A stretch of DNA of 7,651 bases from Dehalococcoides sp. (GTDB lineage: Bacteria > Chloroflexota > Dehalococcoidia > Dehalococcoidales > RBG-16-60-22), in assembly GCA_030665795.1 (NCBI GenBank), contig DAOUZD010000030.1, positions 1-7,651 on the forward strand. The letters run 5' to 3'. The position numbers and the translations under genes were made by a program. Below, one piece after another: positions 1 through 6,028 of this stretch (positions within the stretch are counted from its first letter, which is position 1; every line of letters starts with the position of its first letter). The notes under the pieces are model-generated. The model saw only the letters and a program-made list of their open reading frames with translations, was not told where the DNA came from and searched no databases.

Positions 1-44
1 CACCTCAGGTTAGTCTCAACCGAAGGATGAGTAGCACATTTCAT
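1..44 (-). CDS. N-terminus of a B-box-like zinc-binding protein (partial, runs off window)
   Basis: An ATG at 44-42 on the minus strand opens a frame that stays open to the window edge and reads MKCATHPSVETNLR. The pattern C-x2-H-P-x3-T-x-L-R is the start of the short B-box-like zinc-binding module that often heads bacterial membrane proteins, for example rhomboid-type or other multi-pass proteins, where a Cys normally follows the Arg. The last two bases in the window (TG) are compatible with a Cys codon. The start lies 4 nt after the plsY-like stop codon, and a GAAAGG ribosome-binding sequence sits inside the end of that gene, so it should be co-transcribed. Only 14 codons are visible, so the function of the main body cannot be stated. 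Confidence 0.5.
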   Translation of the reverse strand, partial: MKCATHPSVETNLR

Positions 45-48
45 TATG

Positions 49-756
49 TCAACCTTTCCCTCGTTTTGGTTGTTTCTTGGCACTGGCTTCAGAAGGTTTT
101 CGATACATCCAGGCTTTCCTATCCATTATATCCCGGTCAAAAAGTAGGCGGTTAAGCAATAATCGTCCCTTGCTAAGTGGGACAGTCTCAACCATTCGCG
201 GTGCCGTTAGTCGCTTAATGACTATTACCAGAAGTATAGCCAAAAAACCAAGGGTAACCGAAAATGGTTCAAAAAACGAGCTAACTAAAGGGAGCGCCGC
301 CACACTAAGAAGCACCGGTAGCGGTGAGCTGCGCAGCATAACCGAGCCAGCGACCAGAAAGCTGAAAAAGGCTATCGTTGCCCAGGGTGTCATGTCATTT
401 ATCAAGGGGAGAATGAGGATTACCCCCATCGTGGTGCCAACTCCCCTGCCACCGCTAAAACGCAGAAAAAGCGACCAGTTATGTCCGATAAGTGCCGCCA
501 GACCTACCGTTATCTGCCAGACGACACCCAGACCCACTAACTGGGCCACCCATACCATCGCCAGTCCTTTAGCTAAATCAAAAGCACCTGCTGGTAGCCC
601 GAGCCGCCACGAGGTCATCCGCCACAGGTTACCCGCCCCCACCTGCCCGGTCCCATACCGCTTCAGGTCTATCCCGCAAAGCTTAGCTACCAGATAGGAG
701 ACTGGCACCGAACCCAGAAGGTAAGCCCCTAACATTAAGGCAAACCAGATGGCCAT
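49..756 (-). CDS. PlsY-like glycerol-3-phosphate acyltransferase family membrane protein, divergent
   Basis: A 235-residue multi-pass membrane protein of the PlsY family. True PlsY transfers an acyl group from acyl-phosphate to glycerol-3-phosphate, the first acylation of phospholipid synthesis at the inner membrane. Seen here: an N-terminal hydrophobic segment with the family AYLLGSVPVSYLVAKL pattern (about 11-26), a glycine-rich first motif GTGQVGAGN (35-43), a conserved GHNWSLFLRF block (91-100), a glycine-rich loop GGRGVGTTMG (102-111), several hydrophobic segments to about residue 180, and a basic tail ending KKQPKRGKG. Typical PlsY reads GSGNxGATN in the first motif and GGKGVAT in the loop, so this copy has changes at normally conserved positions (Asn to Gln, Thr to Gly, Lys to Arg, Ala to Gly). 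It may be a paralogue with altered activity. It lies 30 nt after the PHP gene; a GAGGAG ribosome-binding site is just 3 nt before the ATG. Confidence 0.8.
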   Translation of the reverse strand: MAIWFALMLGAYLLGSVPVSYLVAKLCGIDLKRYGTGQVGAGNLWRMTSWRLGLPAGAFDLAKGLAMVWVAQLVGLGVVWQITVGLAALIGHNWSLFLRFSGGRGVGTTMGVILILPLINDMTPWATIAFFSFLVAGSVMLRSSPLPVLLSVAALPLVSSFFEPFSVTLGFLAILLVIVIKRLTAPRMVETVPLSKGRLLLNRLLFDRDIMDRKAWMYRKPSEASAKKQPKRGKG

Positions 757-786
757 AAGCTCCTCAAGGAGAATAATTAGTAATTA

Positions 787-1638
787 TTATGGTTTAACCG
801 CCTTTAACGCTCGCTGTTCCGCCAGGGCGATAAGTCTTTCCACTGACGCCATCGGTACCTCCACACCACCAATCATCGTCTCGCCAATCCCTCCCAGACC
901 GTGGTAGTCACTGCCGCCGGTGGCAATAAGACCATGCCGGTCAGCCAGGCGAACCAAACGATTAATTTCGTCGGTAGTATAGCCATTGTAATAGGCCTCA
1001 AGGCCCACTAGGCCGGCTGCCTTCATCTCAATAATTATTGCCTCCGGGTCAGGCACCGTGAACGGATGCGCCATCACCGGTAACCCCTGAGTCCGCACGA
1101 TTAATGCTACGGCATCTGCCGGCGTCAGCTTTTCCCGCCCAACATAGGCCGGGCCATCACGAGCGATATATTTATCGAAGGCTTCCTTGATTGAACTGAT
1201 ATAACCCTTCTCCAGCATTGCCTGAGCAACATGAGGACGCGCGATGGAGCCATCACCGGCGATTTCCCGGACTCGCTGCCAGTCAATCTGAATACCTAGA
1301 CCCGCCAGTTTGGTCACCATTCCCTGAGCCCGTCTCTCTCTGGAATCACGAAATCGAACCAGGGTCTCCGCCAGCTCCTGGCTGGTATAATCGATAAAAT
1401 AGCCGAGCACATGAACTTCACCACTGGGGACATCAGTACTGACCTCAACCGCGGGTATAATTTTTAGCTGGGGGAATTTTTTGGCCGCCTCCAGCGCCGG
1501 ACTAATCCCATCCACGGTGTCATGGTCAGTCAGAGCAATAATGGCTAACCCGAGTTCCGCCGCTTTGTGGACAATCTCCGCCGGACTAAATCTGCCGTCA
1601 GAGATGGTGGTATGAAGATGCAGGTCAACCTTGCTCAC
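787..1638 (-). CDS. PHP-domain phosphoesterase (COG0613, RNase AM/YciV or nucleoside 3',5'-bisphosphate phosphatase type)
   Basis: About 283 residues from the preferred GTG start at 1638-1636. That start has a GGAG ribosome-binding site 5 nt upstream and overlaps the stop of the preceding gene as GTGA, a standard coupling arrangement; the longer frame from a TTG at 1659 would add only seven residues and has no good site. The PHP metal-binding set is visible: HLH at 7-9, DHD at 38-40, Glu65, His76, RPH at 134-136, MAHP with His191 and GSDYHG with Asp244 and His246. Relatives hydrolyse 3',5'-nucleoside bisphosphates such as pAp, or act as 5'-3' exoribonucleases trimming RNA 5' ends (E. coli YciV/RNase AM). 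Position directly after rny and the YmdB-type gene fits a role in RNA end processing or clearance of nucleotide products. Exact substrate is inferred, not shown. Confidence 0.88.
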   Translation of the reverse strand: MSKVDLHLHTTISDGRFSPAEIVHKAAELGLAIIALTDHDTVDGISPALEAAKKFPQLKIIPAVEVSTDVPSGEVHVLGYFIDYTSQELAETLVRFRDSRERRAQGMVTKLAGLGIQIDWQRVREIAGDGSIARPHVAQAMLEKGYISSIKEAFDKYIARDGPAYVGREKLTPADAVALIVRTQGLPVMAHPFTVPDPEAIIIEMKAAGLVGLEAYYNGYTTDEINRLVRLADRHGLIATGGSDYHGLGGIGETMIGGVEVPMASVERLIALAEQRALKAVKP

Positions 1639-2408
1639 GACTTCTCCATCGTCAGACAAATGCGCTCAATATTTATTGCCTTACCACTATCCTCAGCCAC
1701 TTCCACCATTATGGCATTAAAGATTGGCTTCCCTTTTCCCACCGATAGACGATGCGGCATTCCGGTCAGAAAGCGCTGCAAAACTGACTCAATTTCATCA
1801 CCGATGATTGAATCCATTGGTCCGGTCATACCAATATCGGAAACATAGGCGGTGCCCTGAGGCAGTATCTGGGCATCAATCGTGCCGACATGGGTATGAG
1901 TCCCGAGCACGGCACTGACCCTGCCGTCCAGGTATCGCCCCATCGCCACCTTCTCCGAGGTAGCTTCGGCATGAAAATCAACGATAATCACCGGTGGCTT
2001 GTGTTCAAGCTCAGCCAATAGCTTATCCATCGCCCGAAACGGGCAGTCCAAGGCAGTCATAAAGGTTCGGCCCATCAAATTAACCACCATAATCTGTCTG
2101 GTGATGATGTAGCCCCTGCCGGGTACCCCCGGAGGATAGTTTAATGGGCGCAGTATGGGCAGCTCACTATCAAGATAGGGAATAATCTCCTTCTGAGCCC
2201 AGATATGATTACCGGAAGTCAAGACATCAATACCGGTATCCATCAGCTCCCTGGTTATGGTTGAGGTCAGACCAAAACCACCGGCTGAGTTCTCTGCGTT
2301 GGCAATAATCATATCCAGCTCGTATTGCTGGCGCAAATCGCGTAGCAATTTAGACACGGCTTGCCTACCCGGTTGGCCGATTATATCACCAATCATCAAT
2401 ATTAACAT
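1635..2408 (-). CDS. ymdB: YmdB-family metallophosphodiesterase (TIGR00282)
   Basis: A 257-residue protein of normal length for the family. Metal-ligand motifs of the calcineurin-like fold are in order: GDI with Asp8, AEN with Glu39-Asn40, SGNH with Asn67-His68, DFHAE with His146, and GTHTH with His171 and His173. Bacillus subtilis YmdB is a dinuclear metal phosphodiesterase active on 2',3'-cyclic nucleotides and 3',5'-cAMP; it affects biofilm and motility choice and has been linked to RNase Y. This gene starts 9 nt after the rny stop, with an AGAGGA ribosome-binding site spanning the junction, and its stop overlaps the next start by 4 nt, so translation of the three genes is probably coupled. 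It should not be confused with the unrelated E. coli macrodomain protein also named YmdB. Confidence 0.93.
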   Translation of the reverse strand: MLILMIGDIIGQPGRQAVSKLLRDLRQQYELDMIIANAENSAGGFGLTSTITRELMDTGIDVLTSGNHIWAQKEIIPYLDSELPILRPLNYPPGVPGRGYIITRQIMVVNLMGRTFMTALDCPFRAMDKLLAELEHKPPVIIVDFHAEATSEKVAMGRYLDGRVSAVLGTHTHVGTIDAQILPQGTAYVSDIGMTGPMDSIIGDEIESVLQRFLTGMPHRLSVGKGKPIFNAIMVEVAEDSGKAINIERICLTMEKS

Positions 2409-2417
2409 CGGTTCCTC

Positions 2418-3965
2418 TTATTTAGCATAGTCCACCGCTCTCGTTTCCCTGAGCACGGTAACCTTGATTTGCCCGGGATACTCTAGGCCTTCTTCTATCT
2501 TCTTCACAATGTCGCGAGCAATCCTCATCGCTCCCAGGTCATCAATCTCTTCTGGCTTAACCAGGATACGAATCTCGCGCCCGGCTTGAATCGCGTAGGA
2601 CTTCTCCACCCCCTTGAAACCATCGGCGATATCTTCCAGTGCTTTCATCCGCTTCAGGTACCTCTCCAGCGACTCCCGCCGTGCTCCCGGTCTGGCGCTA
2701 CTGATAGCGTCGGCGGCGGAGATGATAAAGCCCCACATGCTGACATTCTCCGTCTCAAGGTGGTGTTCCGCAACACCCTGCACCACCTCCGGCGACTTAT
2801 CCCATTGCTTGACCAGGTCAGCCCCGATAGCAGCGTGAGTGCCTTCCACCTCCCGGTCCACCGCTTTACCAAGGTCATGAAGCAGCCCGGCTCTTTTGGC
2901 GATGGCAACATCGGCTCCCAGCTCGGAGGCAATCATACCTGCGATATGTGCCGTCTCAATACTATGCGATAAGGCGTTCTGTCCATAGCTGGTACGATAT
3001 TTCAGGCGACCGAGCAACTTGATTAACTCAGGACGCAGTCCGTGCACGCCCACCTGGTAGGCCGCCTGCTCACCGGCACTATAGATATCCGCCTCTACCT
3101 CTTCCTTGGCCTTGGCAACCACCTCTTCAATGCGCGCCGGGTGGATACGGCCATCGAGGATGAGCTTTTTTAAAGAAGTACGGGCTATCTCTCGTCGTAC
3201 CGGGTCAAAACTGGACAGGGTTACTGCCTCAGGAGTATCGTCAATAATCAGGTCAACGCCGGTAGCCTGCTCCAGGGCTCTAATGTTACGACCTTCCCGC
3301 CCGATAAGCCTGCCTTTCATCTCATCACTGGGCAGAGGCACCACCGCCACCGTAGCCTCAGCCACAATCTCAGAGGCGCTGCGCTGAATCGCCTGTGACA
3401 AAATCTCCTGGGCTTTCTCATCGGCTTCCTCTTTTAGCTTGACTTCCCACTCACGAAGACGCCGCGAGGTCTCCTGCTGTATCTCGACCTCCATAGCCTC
3501 TAGCAGTTGTTCCCTTGCTTCGGCACTAGACATACCCGAAATCAATTCCAGCTGCTTTAACTGCCTGCCTCTGAGCTCCCCTAGCTGGGTTCGGATGGAA
3601 TCAATCTCCTTCTCTTTACCGGCCAGGCTACGCTCACGTTGCTCTACCCCTTCTAACTTGCGTTCCAGATTCTCACTCTTTTGCGACACACGGTTCTCCT
3701 GCCGCTGTAGCTCAAAGCGCCGTTCCCGATACTCCGTCTCCGCGGTTGATTTGATTCTCTTTGACTCATCCTGGGCCTCACTCACCACCACTTTGACTTC
3801 ATCTCTGGCATCAGCTACCATTTTAGCGGCTTTTCTCTCGGCAATACGCAACTGCCGGTTGAACATTGCCCGCCGCCAAAGAAAGGCCGCCATACCGCCA
3901 AATGCCACACCAACAATAAAAGCGGCAGAGAAAATAGCTAAAATTACTACTACATCTATTCCCAT
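2418..3965 (-). CDS. rny: Ribonuclease Y
   Basis: A 515-residue protein matching RNase Y in length and layout: one N-terminal membrane segment (about 4-30), a long charged coiled coil (about 35-195), a KH RNA-binding domain with the [14 protein letters not shown] core at 218-231, and an HD hydrolase domain with His334, the HD pair at 363-364 in LLHDLGK, and Asp419. RNase Y is a membrane-anchored endoribonuclease that starts mRNA decay in many Gram-positive and other bacteria lacking RNase E. The start is supported by a strong AAGGGGGTG ribosome-binding sequence ending 5 nt before the ATG. Its leader can fold into alternative hairpins that may control access to that site. Downstream genes are packed against it, so it probably heads, or lies inside, an RNA-turnover operon. 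Confidence 0.97.
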   Translation of the reverse strand: MGIDVVVILAIFSAAFIVGVAFGGMAAFLWRRAMFNRQLRIAERKAAKMVADARDEVKVVVSEAQDESKRIKSTAETEYRERRFELQRQENRVSQKSENLERKLEGVEQRERSLAGKEKEIDSIRTQLGELRGRQLKQLELISGMSSAEAREQLLEAMEVEIQQETSRRLREWEVKLKEEADEKAQEILSQAIQRSASEIVAEATVAVVPLPSDEMKGRLIGREGRNIRALEQATGVDLIIDDTPEAVTLSSFDPVRREIARTSLKKLILDGRIHPARIEEVVAKAKEEVEADIYSAGEQAAYQVGVHGLRPELIKLLGRLKYRTSYGQNALSHSIETAHIAGMIASELGADVAIAKRAGLLHDLGKAVDREVEGTHAAIGADLVKQWDKSPEVVQGVAEHHLETENVSMWGFIISAADAISSARPGARRESLERYLKRMKALEDIADGFKGVEKSYAIQAGREIRILVKPEEIDDLGAMRIARDIVKKIEEGLEYPGQIKVTVLRETRAVDYAK

Positions 3966-3967
3966 TT

Positions 3968-4019
3968 CCCACCCCCTTTCATCTGTATTTTTTTGTCGGG
4001 GGTAGCTAAAGATAGCTAC
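3968..4019 (-). promoter_or_regulatory. rny leader with two competing hairpins, one sequestering the Shine-Dalgarno
   Basis: In minus-strand RNA, GTAGCTA (4019-4013) pairs perfectly with TAGCTAC (4008-4002) around a TCTT loop. Separately, CTACCCCC (4005-3998) can pair with GGGGGTGG (3976-3969), giving seven Watson-Crick pairs and one G-U pair across a 21-nt A-rich loop. The second stem covers the rny ribosome-binding site. The two stems share bases 4005-4002, so their full forms exclude each other. This is sequestor and anti-sequestor geometry; that it regulates rny, for example through RNase Y autoregulation, is inference. No T-run follows either stem, so termination is unlikely. Confidence 0.45.
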
Positions 4020-4047
4020 TTCACTGAGTTAATACCAGCGTAAAATG

Positions 4048-4683
4048 CTACCCAGAGCTATTCCCTCGTTCTCGCCATACTCGTTCCACAGTATGATTTA
4101 TCACTTCGTAATTAAAGCCCCGTCGCCTGAGATATTCACCCAGACGGCGCCGAAAACTCTGATAGTCAGACAGCGGCCAATGACGGGTCTTACCGAGCGC
4201 CGCCCGATAGGCACTATCGCCATCGTCAACATCATCAACCACCTGCTCGATGATGTCACTGACTACCCCCATTCGCCGCAGCTCTAACTTGGTTAGCCGC
4301 TGACTGCGCGGACTAAATGATTCCCGATTCTCTTTCCAGAATTGAGCAAAGGCGATGTCATCGACTAAACCCCGCTCCTTAAGCCTGGTCACCACTGCCT
4401 CGATACAATCACCATCAAAACCGCGCCGCTTGAGCCGTCCGCTTACCTCAGCCTCACTCCGCAGCCGGTAGCTAAGGTACTGGTAAGCCGCATTGAGACA
4501 ACGGTGAAAATGGTCAGACTTGGCCAGCGCTTCAACCTGGTCGGTGGACAGCCCCTGCCCAACTTGCAGACCCTCTTTGGCTGCCACCTCGCCTCCCAGG
4601 CTAAAAGCAAACCGGTCGTCCAGGAAGACATTCACCCGCTTTTCTCTACTCCTCCCGATACGGAGGGCGGTAATCTTTCTCAT
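4048..4683 (-). CDS. recX: Regulatory protein RecX
   Basis: A 211-residue RecX family protein. RecX binds in the groove of RecA-DNA filaments and limits or remodels them. The short beta-rich N-terminal part (about 1-45, with VNVFLDDRFAFSL) is followed by three-helix repeats: YLSYRLRSEAEVSGRLKRRG region (about 66-105), ERGLVDDIAFAQFWKENR region (about 103-150) and a last repeat ending YLRRRGFNYEVI (about 156-200). An acidic stretch VDDVDDGD (149-156) separates the second and third repeats. It lies 95 nt downstream of recA with an intrinsic terminator in between, so its expression probably depends on readthrough. No close ribosome-binding site is evident; a GGGAG lies about 12 nt before the ATG, suggesting modest translation. 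Confidence 0.93.
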   Translation of the reverse strand: MRKITALRIGRSREKRVNVFLDDRFAFSLGGEVAAKEGLQVGQGLSTDQVEALAKSDHFHRCLNAAYQYLSYRLRSEAEVSGRLKRRGFDGDCIEAVVTRLKERGLVDDIAFAQFWKENRESFSPRSQRLTKLELRRMGVVSDIIEQVVDDVDDGDSAYRAALGKTRHWPLSDYQSFRRRLGEYLRRRGFNYEVINHTVERVWRERGNSSG

Positions 4684-4700
4684 TCGCTCGCCCCACTCCC

Positions 4701-4736
4701 TAAAAATATAAGGCTGAAGCTTACACCTCAGCCTTA
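4701..4736 (-). terminator. Intrinsic terminator/attenuator between recA and recX
   Basis: In minus-strand RNA, TAAGGCTGA (4736-4728) pairs perfectly with TCAGCCTTA (4717-4709). The stem can extend inward by a G-U, a G-C and a U-G pair to close a GUAA tetraloop of the stable GNRA class. It is followed at once by TATTTTTA (4708-4701). Hairpin plus T-rich tract indicates rho-independent termination after recA. Since recX lies just beyond with no obvious promoter of its own, partial readthrough, as in the E. coli recA-recX arrangement, would keep RecX well below RecA. Confidence 0.8.
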
Positions 4737-4778
4737 CACTCTATTACCAGTATTCAATTTATGCTATCTGAAATGCCC

Positions 4779-5792
4779 TTAATTGCTGGGCATAGCAACA
4801 TGAGTGGTAGCGGCTGAGGCCCTTATTCTCTGTTCAATTTCCTGGGCAAGCTCAGGATTCTGCGCCAGGTACTGTCTGGCACTCTCCCTACCCTGCCCCA
4901 GGCGAACATCACCGTAGGAGAGAAAGGCACCAGCCTTACTTATCAGCTCTAACTCTACGCCTAGGTCAATAAGATTACCCTCTCTGCTTATCCCGTGGTC
5001 AAACATGATGTCAAACCCAGCAGTTCGGAACGGAGGCGCAACCTTATTTTTGACTACCTTGGCTTTAATGTGGCTACCTACTATCTTATCCCCCTGCTTG
5101 ATTGTCTCCGCACGCCTCAGGTCTATCCTCACTGAACTATAGAACTTTAAAGCCCTGCCCCCTGGCGTTACCTCAGGATTGCCGAAGATAATACCCACCT
5201 TCTCTCTTAGCTGGTTGATAAATATCACCGCCGTCCCTGACCTACCGATGGCAGCCGCCAGCTTTCTCAGTGCCTGCGACATCAGGCGGGCTTGCAAGCC
5301 AACATGAGCATCCCCCATCTCCCCCTCAATTTCAGCCCGAGGTACTAAAGCCGCGACGCTATCAATCACTATCGCATCAATGGCACTGCTCCTGACGAGA
5401 GCTTCGGTAATCTCCAAAGCCTGCTCCCCGGTATCAGGTTGAGAGATGAGTAAATCATCAACATTAACGCCGCAATTCGCCGCATAAGAGGGATCCAAAG
5501 CATGCTCCACATCAATATAGGCAACCATACCCCCCCGCTTCTGCGCTTCCGCAAGTATGTGTTGACCCAGCGTAGTTTTCCCGGATGATTCGGGGCCAAA
5601 TATTTCGGTGATTCGCCCCCTGGGGATACCGCCAACACCTAAGGCTAGGTCTAAAGCTAGCGAGCCACTGGGAATAGCCTCTATTGGCGATGTCGCCACC
5701 GACTCCCCCAGTTTCATAATGGAGCCTTTGCCAAACCGTTTTTCAATCTGGCCAATAGCCAACTCTAGCGCCTTCTCTCTTTCCGTGACCAT
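4779..5792 (-). CDS. recA: Recombinase RecA
   Basis: A 337-residue RecA, the ATP-dependent strand-exchange protein of homologous recombination and usual co-protease of the SOS response. Visible signatures: Walker [10 protein letters not shown] (66-74), catalytic Glu96 in YIDVEHALD, Walker B VIDS with Asp144, the loop 1 region [11 protein letters not shown] (151-161), the RecA signature ALKFYSSVR (214-222) preceded by DNA-binding loop 2, and a C-terminal domain with [12 protein letters not shown]. The C-terminus ends THVAMPSN and lacks the long acidic tail known from E. coli RecA, which restrains filament activity there. Start support: AAGGTGA ribosome-binding sequence 3 nt before the ATG and a well-placed promoter. 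recX follows after a terminator. Confidence 0.99.
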   Translation of the reverse strand: MVTEREKALELAIGQIEKRFGKGSIMKLGESVATSPIEAIPSGSLALDLALGVGGIPRGRITEIFGPESSGKTTLGQHILAEAQKRGGMVAYIDVEHALDPSYAANCGVNVDDLLISQPDTGEQALEITEALVRSSAIDAIVIDSVAALVPRAEIEGEMGDAHVGLQARLMSQALRKLAAAIGRSGTAVIFINQLREKVGIIFGNPEVTPGGRALKFYSSVRIDLRRAETIKQGDKIVGSHIKAKVVKNKVAPPFRTAGFDIMFDHGISREGNLIDLGVELELISKAGAFLSYGDVRLGQGRESARQYLAQNPELAQEIEQRIRASAATTHVAMPSN

Positions 5793-5808
5793 TTCTCACC
5801 TTAACCGC

Positions 5809-5837
5809 ATCATAGCACAACTGCCCCACCAAAACAA
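5809..5837 (-). promoter_or_regulatory. recA promoter (sigma-70 type, extended -10)
   Basis: On the minus strand a -35 element TTGTTT (5837-5832) is followed by a 17-bp spacer and a -10 element TATGAT (5814-5809) preceded by TGC, an extended -10. Predicted transcription start is near 5802, which leaves only about 10 nt of leader that still contains the AAGGTGA ribosome-binding sequence. No GAAC-N4-GTTC or CTG-N10-CAG LexA-type box is seen between the promoter and the gene or within about 80 bp upstream. Confidence 0.7.
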
Positions 5838-5861
5838 GAGAAAAAGATTATTTATTAACCC

Positions 5862-5975
5862 CGCCCCATTACCTGGGTTACCAGAGTGGGGTGTTTAAGA
5901 GGAGCGCCAGCCCCTCTTTTTAAAATCTCCCCTTCCCCCTTCATCAAGGGGAAGGGGATATAGGGGATAGGATTA
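5862..5975. repeat. Cluster of three inverted repeats, candidate dispersed repeat
   Basis: The recA-nadE spacer holds three hairpins in a row. Hairpin 1 (5862-5893) has outer CCCCA/TGGGG and inner CTGG/CCAG around GTTA with a 2-nt bulge. Hairpin 2 (5897-5918) pairs AAGAGG with CCTCTT and an inner GC/GC around a 4-nt loop; on the plus strand it is followed by TTTAAAA and could act as a terminator. Hairpin 3 (5929-5957) pairs CCCCTT-C-CCCCTT with AAGGGGAAGGGG, 12 bp with one bulged C and a CATC loop, followed by two GGGGATA copies. Simple G- and C-rich composition unlike the neighbouring genes suggests a multi-copy intergenic repeat; copy number cannot be seen here. The rest of the 236-nt gap holds the recA promoter and nothing else recognisable. 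Confidence 0.55.
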
Positions 5976-6028
5976 CCAAACAATCTAAAATAAGCGAAAA
6001 AGTCAGGGGCTTCTTAATATCGCCAGGA

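Noticed and set aside
77..697. Long plus-strand reading frame (206 codons)
   Set aside because: It lies wholly opposite the plsY-like gene, has no ribosome-binding site or family resemblance, and is Ser/Arg/Pro-rich as expected for antisense of a membrane protein gene.
2586..3387. Several shorter frames on both strands inside rny
   Set aside because: All overlap the well-supported RNase Y frame and show no independent start signals.
3439..4005. Plus-strand reading frame of 188 codons opposite the rny N-terminus
   Set aside because: Ser/Arg/Leu-rich composition is what the antisense of a Glu/Arg-rich coiled coil produces; no recognisable domain.
3966..4047. A terminator or promoter between recX and rny
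   Set aside because: The 7-bp hairpin has no following T-run on either strand, and no convincing -35/-10 pair with proper spacing was found on the minus strand; the structures are listed as a leader element.
4504..4782. Plus-strand frames across the recX start and the recA-recX gap
   Set aside because: They run through the terminator hairpin and oppose recX; no domain or ribosome-binding site.
5369..5898. Frames overlapping recA on both strands
   Set aside because: Shadows of the recA coding sequence.
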